From Oscillospiraceae bacterium (GTDB lineage: Bacteria; Bacillota; Clostridia; Oscillospirales; Oscillospiraceae), in the NCBI GenBank assembly GCA_017397565.1, contig JAFQIL010000037.1, positions 1 through 64,000 on the forward strand: DNA of 64,000 bases, written 5' to 3'. Each line of letters begins with the position of its first letter. Position 1 is the first letter of the stretch. Of this stretch, positions 49,267 through 57,230 are shown piece after piece. The notes below the pieces were generated by a model. It had not been told where the DNA came from and did no database searches. It was given only the letters and a program-made list of their open reading frames with translations. The position numbers and the translations under genes were made by a program.

Positions 49267-50286
49267 TTACAGAGGAAGTGTTACGGTGGCAGAAGCCATG
49301 GCTTTTTCACAGTAATCACAGGTTTGACATTGCTTGTCGCAATAGAGGACATGCCGGGCAAAATCTTCCGGGAATTTGGCATTGTCCGTATAATCCGGAT
49401 AGAAAATACCGCTGTGATTTGGCTCCAGCAGCTCCATAATACTGCCGCTGTAGCGCCGGTTCAGATAGGCCTCCAAAATCCGGACAGGGGAACTGTTGAC
49501 CCGGGTAGCTAGCTTAATAGACGGTGTAATGGTTTCGTAAAGCCACAGATCTTCTGGACGGATAAAATTGGTGCGGGAGAGCCACTTTTTGCGATTTCCT
49601 GGCTGAGTCAGGAAATCCCAGCAGACCCCCCTAAACTGATATCCGTTGTCCATGGTGGCAATTTCCGCTTCATGGGCTACAAGATTGTCGTGAAAAATGT
49701 GGGCAGAGCAATGATTCAGACAGCCACTGTTGGCCAGTAAATACATCTGCTTTCCGTTTTCGTCACACCATTTGCGTAACTGTAAAAGGGCCGGAAGATT
49801 TCGGTTCAGCTCCCGTTTAACATAGAAGCTGTCAAAAAGGTCGGCGATATATGAGATGCCTTCTATGGAACCGATCTCCATATTCACCGAGGCGCGCACA
49901 TCAATACCGGGAAAGTTTTCTTTTACAAACCTGGCAATCAGTGGGGATGCGGTGGTAACAGAGAATAAACCGAACTGCCTTTTTGTGTAGTCGATGAGAT
50001 CCCCGGCTTTCTGAAAGAACACCCGGGACTGACTGTCTTTTCCGTAGCAATTTCCGTTAAACAGCAAATTAAAAGCGATGTTTTCCCGGGATAATCGCGT
50101 TAAGTTTTCCTGTTGCCGCTGTTGAAATTCAAAAGGTGTGGTGTTTTCCAAAGCGGATAAAGCGCTGCGTCCATTGGGCATATCGCCCCAGGAAAAATAG
50201 ACCTCAGAAATCTGGGATTTATTTTGGATAACCGTGTCAAAAAATGCTTCATTATGTTCCATAGGATATCCAACGATATATTTCAA
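49267..50286 (-). CDS. U32-peptidase-like protein, first gene of the QueG-like operon
   Basis: 339 aa from TTG 50286, which follows AGGGGTGA; MKYIVGYPMEHNEAFFDTVI and SEVYFSWGDMPNGRSAL fit the U32-type barrel family, several members of which are Fe-S proteins involved in RNA or cofactor hydroxylation. A C-terminal cysteine group (CDKQCQTCDYCEKA) and an internal NSGCLNHCSAHIFHD support Fe-S binding. It is transcribed from the symmetric promoter shared with the AraC gene. Confidence 0.65.
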   Translation of the reverse strand: MKYIVGYPMEHNEAFFDTVIQNKSQISEVYFSWGDMPNGRSALSALENTTPFEFQQRQQENLTRLSRENIAFNLLFNGNCYGKDSQSRVFFQKAGDLIDYTKRQFGLFSVTTASPLIARFVKENFPGIDVRASVNMEIGSIEGISYIADLFDSFYVKRELNRNLPALLQLRKWCDENGKQMYLLANSGCLNHCSAHIFHDNLVAHEAEIATMDNGYQFRGVCWDFLTQPGNRKKWLSRTNFIRPEDLWLYETITPSIKLATRVNSSPVRILEAYLNRRYSGSIMELLEPNHSGIFYPDYTDNAKFPEDFARHVLYCDKQCQTCDYCEKAMASATVTLPL

Positions 50287-50334
50287 AAAATCACCCCTTA
50301 TATGGCTTTTGCGAAAAATCACTTTAAATACTAT

Positions 50335-50367
50335 CTTGATTATATATCCGATAGTGTTATAATCAAG
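50335..50367. promoter_or_regulatory. Perfectly symmetric divergent promoter / operator
   Basis: CTTGATTATA (50335-50344) and TATAATCAAG (50358-50367) are exact inverted repeats 13 bp apart. Each strand therefore reads TTGATT, 16 bp, TATAAT, giving two face-on promoters that occupy the same DNA: one toward the AraC gene, the other toward the minus-strand operon. Only one polymerase can sit there at a time, and the inverted repeat is also a natural dimer-binding site. Confidence 0.7.
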
Positions 50368-50416
50368 GTGGAAAACGAACTAAAAAGTTTGAAAAACAAA
50401 CCTTGGTGGTGAGTCT

Positions 50417-51244
50417 GTGAACCTTTGTGACATGAATCCCTTTATGCGCTGCGCGGTGCTGCAGCCGTCGGTAAAGTCCTGCCCGCCGTTAAGCTGCTCT
50501 TACGATTACCGGATCTTTTACATATTGGAGGGGACGGCGGATTTTGTGCTCTCGGACAGGACCATCCCTATTTCCCGGGGAATGCTGCTGTATTTCCGTC
50601 CCGGAACGCCCTATTACTTTGACGGAAAGGTAAAAGTCATTATTTTGAATTTTGACATGACCCGAAATCAGTCTGATCAAAAAGAACCCCGGACCCCATC
50701 CCAAAGCATGGAGGATTTTGATCCAGCGGAGATTTTTGAAAACGATCCGCCACCGGAGCTGGAATCTCTGGTGGTGATCCACGGTGCCTTTTCGGTGGAA
50801 CGGAAAATGCGGGAGTGTCTGTTTCATTACTGCTATCCAACGCCCTTTTCCGATGCCATAAGTTCTGCGACCATAAAGGATATTCTTTGCTATATTGCGC
50901 AAAATGCAAAGACCGGGCAGCAGGAGTCTATGGAGATCGTGCAAAAGATCATGCTCTATATTCAGCAGAATTATCAGGAGAAGATCAGCAATTTGCAGAT
51001 ATCCAGAGATTTGGGATACCATCCCTATTACCTTAACAGAGTCTTCAAGAAAAGCACCGGTATTACTATCCACCAGGCAGTGTTACAGGAGAAAGTGCGG
51101 ATCGCCGGACATTTATTAAAAGAAACGGATCTTACCGTCAATGGGATTGCGGAGGAAGTAGGCTTTTCTGACAGATCTCAATTTATTACAACCTTTAAAA
51201 AATACATAGGGGATACGCCGTTAAAATACCGAAAAAAGCAGTAA
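50417..51244 (+). CDS. AraC-family transcriptional regulator with cupin sensor
   Basis: 275 aa. Residues about 25-80 form an AraC-type cupin (YRIFYILEGTADFVLSDRTI, PISRGMLLYFRPGTPYYF). The C-terminal 100 residues have two helix-turn-helix units (ISNLQISRDLGYHPYYLNRV, then LTVNGIAEEVGFSDRSQFIT and TPLKYRKKQ). It starts at GTG 50417; ATG 50432 is an alternative. Divergent from the QueG-like operon, which it should regulate, probably with its own gene through the symmetric promoter. Confidence 0.85.
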   Translation: MNLCDMNPFMRCAVLQPSVKSCPPLSCSYDYRIFYILEGTADFVLSDRTIPISRGMLLYFRPGTPYYFDGKVKVIILNFDMTRNQSDQKEPRTPSQSMEDFDPAEIFENDPPPELESLVVIHGAFSVERKMRECLFHYCYPTPFSDAISSATIKDILCYIAQNAKTGQQESMEIVQKIMLYIQQNYQEKISNLQISRDLGYHPYYLNRVFKKSTGITIHQAVLQEKVRIAGHLLKETDLTVNGIAEEVGFSDRSQFITTFKKYIGDTPLKYRKKQ

Positions 51245-51467
51245 ATTTACTAAGAGGGGAATCGAACCGCGGCAGCCCCGCATCCTATACGCCTGAAAGC
51301 GCTTTCTTGCTGCGGTGGACTTCTGTTCGCCCCGCATGAAAGAATACGAAAAAATGACGAAAATAGGCATTGAAATCTTCCGCGGTTTCGTGTATAATGT
51401 CCTTATTGTGGTGCTGCGGCACCAAACAGTAAGGGGGAGGCGTTGCTTCCCGAAAGGAGTAATTTTC
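51245..51467 (+). promoter_or_regulatory. Spacer with promoter of the EF-G-like gene
   Basis: TTGAAA (51370-51375), 17-bp spacer, TATAAT (51393-51398), then CGAAAGGAG before the start. Left of it is a GC-rich stretch with no gene. Confidence 0.7.
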
Positions 51468-53534
51468 ATGTACACAGTTAACGCGATCCGTAATATCTGC
51501 CTGCTGGGTCACTCCGGCAGCGGTAAGTCTGCTTTGGCAGAGAGCTTGCTTTACATGACCGGTGCTATTGACCGCATGGGAAAGAATGCCGATGGCAACA
51601 CCGTTTGTGACTTTGACCCCGAGGAGATCCGCCGCAATATTTCTATTGCTACCGCGGTAGTACCTCTGGAGTATCATAATACAAAGATCAATGTTTTGGA
51701 TACACCCGGTGGCTTTGACTTCTCCGGTGCCGTGATGGAAGCTCTTCGCGCTGCGGACGCTGCTATCCTGGTTCTGTCTGCCAAGGACGGCATCACTGTC
51801 GGCTTTGAAAAGGCATGGAAGTACTGCGAAGAGCGGAATATGCCCCGCTTTATCTACATCTCCAAGGTCGATGAGGACAACTCCGACTATAATGCTACCT
51901 TTGAAGCACTTCGCGAGAAGTACGGCAATAAGATCGCACCAGTGGTCGTCCCCATTTGGGATTCCTCCAAGAAAATCACCGGCATTATCGATGTGGTGAA
52001 TAAGCGCGCCTATGAGATGCAGAAGCTGAAGAGAGTGGAGATTGAGGTTCCTGCCGATAAGGAATCCGTTATCGAAGAATTCTATGATGCGCTGAAAGAG
52101 GCTGTTGCTGAGACCGACGAGGCTCTGATGGACCGCTTCTTTGAGGGTGACGACTTTACTTACGCGGAAATGATCAATGGCTTGCATAGCGGCGTTAAGG
52201 AGCTGAGCCTGTTCCCGGTTCTGTGCGGTTCCGCTACCACTTGCTTGGGCAGCCTGATGCTGATGGACCAAATCGTCAACCTGCTTCCCAACCCCGAGCA
52301 GGGTAACTACCACAAGGCCACCACTGCTGACGGCAAGGTGGAGGAATTCATTGTTTCTGCCGGCGGTGTTCCCTCTGCATTCGTTTGGAAGACCGTTTCC
52401 GACCAGTACGGCAAGTACTCCTTCATTAAGGTGCTGTCCGGTGTCATCAATTCCGATACCACCTTGGTCAACTCCCGTACCGGTGAGACTGAGAAGCTGG
52501 GCCGCCTGTATACCATGTGCGGCAAGAAGAATACTGAGGTCAAGGAGCTGGGCTGCGGCGATATCGGTGCCATTGGCAAGATGGACAAGGTCAAGACCGG
52601 TGATACTTTGTGCGACCCCAGAAAGGTCGTTTCCTTGAAGCAGATTCCCTATGCAGAGCCTTGCTACTCCATGGCCATTGCTCCCAAGGTCAAGGGTCAG
52701 GAAGAAAAGGTCGGTACCGGCCTGAACCGTCTGAACGAGGAAGATCCCTCCTTCACCCTGGTCAACAATGCTGAGACCCATCAGCTGGTGCTGTCCGGTG
52801 CCGGCGATCAGCAGCTGGATGTGCTGGTAGCCAAGCTGAAGTCCCGCTTCGGTGTGGATGCTGTTCTGAGCCCGGCAAAGGTTGCTTACCGTGAGAAGAT
52901 CAAGAAGAAGGTCGAGGCTCACGGCCGTCATAAGAAGCAGACCGGCGGCAGCGGCCAGTTCGGTGACGTTTGGGTACGCTTTGAGCCTCAGGAAGAGCAG
53001 GACGATCTGATCTTTGATGTGGCTGTTGTCGGCGGTGCTGTTCCCAAGAACTTTAACCCCGCTGTTGAAAAGGGCTTGCAGGAAGCCGTTCAGAGAGGCC
53101 CTCTGGCAGGCTATCCCATGGTGGGTCTGAAGGCTACTTTGTACGATGGTTCCTACCACCCCGTTGACTCCAACGAAATGGCGTTTAAGCTGGCAGCAAT
53201 CCTGTCCTTCAAGGAGGCTATGCCCAACGCAATGCCCACCCTGCTGGAGCCTGTTGGCGCCCTGGCAGTTACTATTCCCGACAGCTACATGGGCGATGTC
53301 ATCGGCGATCTGAACAAGCGCCGCGGCCGTGTTATGGGTATGAACCCCGATAAGGACGGCAACACTGTTGTTGAGGCTGAGGTTCCCATGGCGGAAATGA
53401 GCAGCTATGCTATTGACCTGCGGGCCATGACCCAGGCTAGAGGCTCCTTCACCCTGAAATTTGAGCGCTATGAGGAAGTGCCTAAGGCCAACCAGCAGAA
53501 GATCATCGACGAGGCCAAGAAGGAAGAAGACTAA
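51468..53534 (+). CDS. EF-G-like translational GTPase with altered catalytic motif
   Basis: 688 aa, full elongation factor G length. G1 GHSGSGKS at residues 14-21; G3 is DTPGGFDF (78-85), whereas standard EF-G has DTPGHVDF, so the catalytic histidine is glycine; G4 is SKVDED. Domain IV contains HKKQTGGSGQFGDVWVRFEP and domain V LLEPVGALAVTIPDSYMGDV. The mismatch marks it as an EF-G2-type paralog, not the housekeeping factor; slow or absent GTP hydrolysis is expected. Strong codon bias and a good promoter imply high expression. ATG 51468 follows AAAGGAG. Confidence 0.85.
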   Translation: MYTVNAIRNICLLGHSGSGKSALAESLLYMTGAIDRMGKNADGNTVCDFDPEEIRRNISIATAVVPLEYHNTKINVLDTPGGFDFSGAVMEALRAADAAILVLSAKDGITVGFEKAWKYCEERNMPRFIYISKVDEDNSDYNATFEALREKYGNKIAPVVVPIWDSSKKITGIIDVVNKRAYEMQKLKRVEIEVPADKESVIEEFYDALKEAVAETDEALMDRFFEGDDFTYAEMINGLHSGVKELSLFPVLCGSATTCLGSLMLMDQIVNLLPNPEQGNYHKATTADGKVEEFIVSAGGVPSAFVWKTVSDQYGKYSFIKVLSGVINSDTTLVNSRTGETEKLGRLYTMCGKKNTEVKELGCGDIGAIGKMDKVKTGDTLCDPRKVVSLKQIPYAEPCYSMAIAPKVKGQEEKVGTGLNRLNEEDPSFTLVNNAETHQLVLSGAGDQQLDVLVAKLKSRFGVDAVLSPAKVAYREKIKKKVEAHGRHKKQTGGSGQFGDVWVRFEPQEEQDDLIFDVAVVGGAVPKNFNPAVEKGLQEAVQRGPLAGYPMVGLKATLYDGSYHPVDSNEMAFKLAAILSFKEAMPNAMPTLLEPVGALAVTIPDSYMGDVIGDLNKRRGRVMGMNPDKDGNTVVEAEVPMAEMSSYAIDLRAMTQARGSFTLKFERYEEVPKANQQKIIDEAKKEED

Positions 53535-53545
53535 TATTACGCACG

Positions 53546-53577
53546 AAAGCGGCGCAGATTTCTCTGCGCCGCTTTTC
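53546..53577 (+). terminator. Terminator of the EF-G-like gene
   Basis: AAAGCGGCGCAGA pairs with TCTGCGCCGCTTT, followed by a T-run. Confidence 0.85.
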
Positions 53578-53615
53578 TATGTTGTCGTATTTCATTTTCG
53601 TTTGTCGGGGAGTTG

Positions 53616-53645
53616 CGTAGGGCGGAGTCATGACCCCGCCCTACG
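53616..53645. repeat. 30-bp near-perfect palindrome with CGTAGG/CCTACG ends
   Basis: CGTAGGGCGGAGTCATGACC followed by CCGCCCTACG, one mismatch from a perfect palindrome. Same class as the elements near 8700, 15821, 31123 and 34509. Confidence 0.75.
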
Positions 53646-53748
53646 AACAAACACCCCGATAAATTACAATTTTCTATACCTTGAAATTCTGATTTGCATT
53701 TTCCTGTTACTTGGGCTATACTGTAGAAAAAACAAGGGGGCGTAATGT

Positions 53749-54195
53749 ATGACGATCCGTAAAATGGAGCCGACAGATTTTGATAAGGTTTTGGATATGA
53801 TGCTGGTGTTCTATGCTTCCGATGCCTTACTGATCCACCCGGAGGAGTCGGTTCTGAGAAAAACCCTTGCAGATGCGATCGAAGCAGGACCTTATGTGGA
53901 AGGCTTTGTGTTTTGCCAAGAGGAAGAGCCGGTAGGCTACGGCATGATCGCCAAAAGCTATTCTACCGAAATGGGCGGACACTGTGTTTGGATCGAGGAT
54001 ATCTACATCCAGCCGGAGTTTCGGGGACAGGGGCTTGGTACAAGCTTTTTGCGTTTTGTGGAAGATCGCTACCGGAATTGGGCAGTCCGCCTTCGCCTGG
54101 AAGCCGAGGAAGAAAACGAAAAAGCCATGTCAGTCTATCATAGCGCCGGTTACGAAACCCTGGGCTATATCCAGTTGGTAAAAACAATATCGTGA
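53749..54195 (+). CDS. GNAT-family N-acetyltransferase
   Basis: 148 aa. The acetyl-CoA motif VWIEDIYIQPEFRGQGLGTS (residues about 80-99) is the R/Q-x-x-G-x-G/A loop, and the C-terminus has the usual NEKAMSVYHSAGYETLGYIQ. It transfers acetyl groups to an amine of unknown identity. Start ATG 53749 follows AAGGGGGCG. It stands alone between terminators. Confidence 0.85.
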   Translation: MTIRKMEPTDFDKVLDMMLVFYASDALLIHPEESVLRKTLADAIEAGPYVEGFVFCQEEEPVGYGMIAKSYSTEMGGHCVWIEDIYIQPEFRGQGLGTSFLRFVEDRYRNWAVRLRLEAEEENEKAMSVYHSAGYETLGYIQLVKTIS

Positions 54196-54202
54196 TATTT
54201 GA

Positions 54203-54244
54203 AAAAGGTGATGTCGATTCCAAATCTGGCATCACCTTTTTGTT
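54203..54244 (+). terminator. Probable terminator of the acetyltransferase gene
   Basis: AAAAAGGTGATG and CATCACCTTTTT form an imperfect stem with an 18-base loop ending in T's. Confidence 0.65.
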
Positions 54245-54371
54245 TCTTGCATTGTGAGCTTTGTGAACCGATGAGGGGACAGAATTAACCGAAGGGACAT
54301 AAAAGCAACATTTCATCCTTTCACTTTGCTATGATCATGTTATAGTATGAAACGAAAGGAAGGAACTTGCC

Positions 54372-55100
54372 ATGGAAGCAATCAAAACCGTAGAGCTTAC
54401 CAAGCGGTACAAAAGCTTAATAGCTGTGAACAAGCTCAATTTGGAGATCAAGCAGGGGGAATTATTTTCTTTGCTGGGTGTCAACGGTGCGGGAAAGACT
54501 ACGACCGTAAAAATGTTGACCTGTCTGACAAAACCGTCAAGCGGCGATGCTTATGTGGGGGGCTATAGTGTAACAAAAGAACCAAATCAAGTCAAACGGC
54601 TGATCGGCGTATCGCCTCAGGAAACAGCCGTTGCGCCTAACTTATCGGTAGAAGAAAACTTAAAGCTTCTGTGCGGTATCTACGGCTTTTCCAAAGAGAA
54701 AACGAAGGCGAGAATCCGGGAGCTTGCCTGCCAATTTGGTTTGGATGCGGTTTTGCGAAAAAAAGCGGGCAAACTGTCCGGCGGCTGGCAGCGCCGGGTA
54801 AGTATTGCCATGGCGCTGATAGGTGAACCTCAAATTCTATTTTTGGACGAGCCCACCATTGGGCTGGATGTGCTTGCCAGACATGAGCTTTGGAAATGCA
54901 TTCAGGAGCTGAAAGGGAAGGCGACGATTCTTCTGACAACCCATTATATGGAGGAGGCGGAACGGCTATCTGATCGTATCGGTATTATGAAAAACGGAAT
55001 TCTTCTTGCGGTAGGAACTGCAGAGGAATTAAAAAGGAAAGCAGGAACCGACGATTTTGAAGCCGCATTTGTATCCATTGTAAAGGAGGCAGCGGTATGA
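54372..55100 (+). CDS. ABC transporter ATP-binding protein
   Basis: 242 aa. Walker A LGVNGAGKTTTVK, Q-loop SPQETAVAP, signature KLSGGWQRRVSIA, Walker B ILFLDEPTIGLD and switch LLTTHYMEEAERLSD. Typical of the DrrA/ABC-2 exporter class. Start ATG 54372 follows AAAGGAAGGAACTTGCC. It overlaps the permease gene by four bases (ATGA), so the two subunits are co-translated. Cargo unknown; drugs or lipids are usual. Confidence 0.9.
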   Translation: MEAIKTVELTKRYKSLIAVNKLNLEIKQGELFSLLGVNGAGKTTTVKMLTCLTKPSSGDAYVGGYSVTKEPNQVKRLIGVSPQETAVAPNLSVEENLKLLCGIYGFSKEKTKARIRELACQFGLDAVLRKKAGKLSGGWQRRVSIAMALIGEPQILFLDEPTIGLDVLARHELWKCIQELKGKATILLTTHYMEEAERLSDRIGIMKNGILLAVGTAEELKRKAGTDDFEAAFVSIVKEAAV

Positions 55101-55828
55101 GAATGTGGGCATTTGCCAAAAGGTGCGCGAAAGAAATTTTGCGGGATCCCATCAATCTCGGTTTTGGTTTGGGCTTCCCGATAGTTTTGCTGCTGATGCT
55201 GAGTGCAATGCAAGCCAATATCCCGGTGAATATGTTCCAAATTGACGAGCTGACTCCGGGAATTACGGTTTTTGGCTTGTCTTTCATGACGCTGTTTTCT
55301 GCGACGCTGATCGCCAAAGACCGGGAAAGTGCTCTGCTGCAGCGGCTGTACACCACACCGTTGACAGGGGTGGATTTCATTTTGGGATATATGCTGCCGG
55401 TTTTGCCCATTGCTCTGGGTCAGACCGTGATTTGTTATCTGTTTGCCATACCCTTGGGGCTTACTGTCAATGTAAATTTGATCTATGCTATCCTTGGGAT
55501 GATTCCCGTAACAGTCCTCTATATTGCATTGGGACTTTTGTGCGGCAGCCTTTTGAATGTTAAACAGGTTGGCGGCGTTTGCGGCGCGCTGCTTACGAAT
55601 CTTTCCGCATGGCTTTCCGGTGTATGGTTTGACTTGAGGCTTTTGGGCGGTACATTTTCTAAAATTGCCAGGGCGCTGCCTTTTGTGCACGCAGTGGAAA
55701 TGGAAAAGGCCTTGTGTAAAGGAAATTTTACCCAGGCAGCAACCCACATTCTGCCGATCTTGCTCTACGGTGGCGGAATCATGGTGTTGGCGGTAGCTTG
55801 TTTTCTCAGAAAAAAGCAAAAAACATAA
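55097..55828 (+). CDS. ABC-2 type permease
   Basis: 243 aa with about six hydrophobic segments (FGLGFPIVLLLMLSAM, ILGYMLPVLPIALGQTVICY, ILGMIPVTVLYIALGLLCGS, GGIMVLAVACFL) and the ABC-2 pattern KDRESALLQRLYTTPLTGVD in the first cytoplasmic loop. It partners the ATPase encoded just upstream in an export complex. Confidence 0.85.
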   Translation: MRMWAFAKRCAKEILRDPINLGFGLGFPIVLLLMLSAMQANIPVNMFQIDELTPGITVFGLSFMTLFSATLIAKDRESALLQRLYTTPLTGVDFILGYMLPVLPIALGQTVICYLFAIPLGLTVNVNLIYAILGMIPVTVLYIALGLLCGSLLNVKQVGGVCGALLTNLSAWLSGVWFDLRLLGGTFSKIARALPFVHAVEMEKALCKGNFTQAATHILPILLYGGGIMVLAVACFLRKKQKT

Positions 55829-55859
55829 AAAGAAAGCGGCATATGCCGCTTTCTTTTTA
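55827..55859. terminator. Bidirectional hairpin terminator
   Basis: AGAAAGCGGCAT/ATGCCGCTTTCT is a perfect palindromic stem with A-run before and T-run after, between the permease and the convergent MFS gene. Confidence 0.85.
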
Positions 55860-55875
55860 TGACGAAGGGGATATA

Positions 55876-57087
55876 TTAACGTTTTTTCAAGAATTTATCA
55901 AAAGGAAGGGAAATCATGACACCTACTGCCATCAAGCCGAACCAGACCAGGATCAATCCGTTCCAGCCAATGGAGCCTGCTGCCTTGGCGAAAATGGTGG
56001 AGGAAGCGGCGGCTGCCATATAGCTCATAAAATCCAGGAAGCCCGTCGCGCTGGAAACCATGCCGGTATCCCGGAGGCTGGGACAGTAAATGCTCCAAAG
56101 CATGGTGGAGGCACAGTTGGCGGCAAGAATTGCCAGAACCATAAAGCTGATGTTCAGCGTCGGCTGCTTGCAAAGGAAAACCAGCAGGAAGGAGAGGGCG
56201 GCGGTGAGGAAAGATACGAGAACAGTCATATCGATGTTTTGCTTCAGTCGCCCGTAAAGGAATACGGCCAGGAACGCGGAGGCGGAGATCGCCACGGTGG
56301 CAACGGTGTAGATCAGGGCTGCGGTATCGGTGTCAAAACCAAGATGCTCTACAATGTAAGTAGTCAGCCAATGCACCACCGTTGTACGGATAATGCCGGT
56401 GAGTATAGCGATCAAAGTGAATTTTATGATCTTATGGCGAACCAGCACCTTGATGCCGCCGCCGGGGGCGGTTTTTGGTGCTTGGAATTTGCCGTACTGA
56501 ACGATACCTTTTTTCTCAAAGACCAAAAAACATACGAAGCAGGATACTGCCATGAAAAGCAGCACACCGCTGCTGGCAAAGAATACACCTTGCCAGGTCA
56601 GGAAAGCGGCCAAAACACCGGCTGCGGGAGAGCCAACATAAGAAGCGAAGGAATAGCCTAAGGCGCACCGGGTGGCGTGGAGGGGCTCTGTGTTTTCAGC
56701 CACTACCTTTGTCATAGGTGCATAGATCATGGATAGGAAAAATCCGGTGGCACCATAGACGATATATACCGTCATAACAGATGCAGACATCAGCGGAAAC
56801 AGCAGCGTGCAAACGCCGGCAAAGGCCAAGCCGAAGCTCATCATGTATTTTGCTTTGATCCGGTTGCCGAGCAGTCCGTTTACCAGCTGACCGCAGGCGT
56901 AGCAGGTAAAGTAAATGGAGGACAAAACACCCAGGGCCTCTTTGTCAAGAACACCCGCCGCTTCGATCTGAGGCTGAACGGTACCTAAAATGTTTCTGGC
57001 AATATAGACTGCCAAATAAGCCAAAGTGCAAAGGGTGCCAAGCATAAGGGCATTTTTGGCTTTTGAATTGAGCTTGTTCTGCGACAT
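55876..57087 (-). CDS. MFS transporter
   Basis: 403 aa with 12 predicted helices. Early YIARNILGTVQPQIEAAGVL and GQLVNGLLGNRIKAKYMMSF resemble the organophosphate/glycerol-3-phosphate-type MFS branch. VVHWLTTYIVEHLGFDTDTA begins the second half. ATG 57087. No terminator is needed upstream, since it faces the methyltransferase gene. Substrate unknown; an organic phosphate is possible. Confidence 0.8.
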   Translation of the reverse strand: MSQNKLNSKAKNALMLGTLCTLAYLAVYIARNILGTVQPQIEAAGVLDKEALGVLSSIYFTCYACGQLVNGLLGNRIKAKYMMSFGLAFAGVCTLLFPLMSASVMTVYIVYGATGFFLSMIYAPMTKVVAENTEPLHATRCALGYSFASYVGSPAAGVLAAFLTWQGVFFASSGVLLFMAVSCFVCFLVFEKKGIVQYGKFQAPKTAPGGGIKVLVRHKIIKFTLIAILTGIIRTTVVHWLTTYIVEHLGFDTDTAALIYTVATVAISASAFLAVFLYGRLKQNIDMTVLVSFLTAALSFLLVFLCKQPTLNISFMVLAILAANCASTMLWSIYCPSLRDTGMVSSATGFLDFMSYMAAAASSTIFAKAAGSIGWNGLILVWFGLMAVGVMISLPFDKFLKKR

Positions 57088-57230
57088 AAGGGGCCTCCAT
57101 GAAAATATGTTGTTTCTTTGAAAAGTATAGTGTATTGGGATCTTAATGTCAATGTAAAAAGTGGCAATATCCTTGTCTTTTTCGGAAAAATGTGATAAGC
57201 TTTTCTAAGAAACCAGAAAAGGAGACAGCT

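Noticed and set aside
51250..51290. GGGGAATCGAACC, which on the minus strand resembles a tRNA T-arm
   Set aside because: The flanking bases do not pair into a T-stem and no acceptor, D or anticodon arm could be built around it.
51285..53159. 624-residue open frame antisense to the EF-G-like gene
   Set aside because: Mirror of a strongly codon-biased gene; no ribosome site and no recognisable motif.
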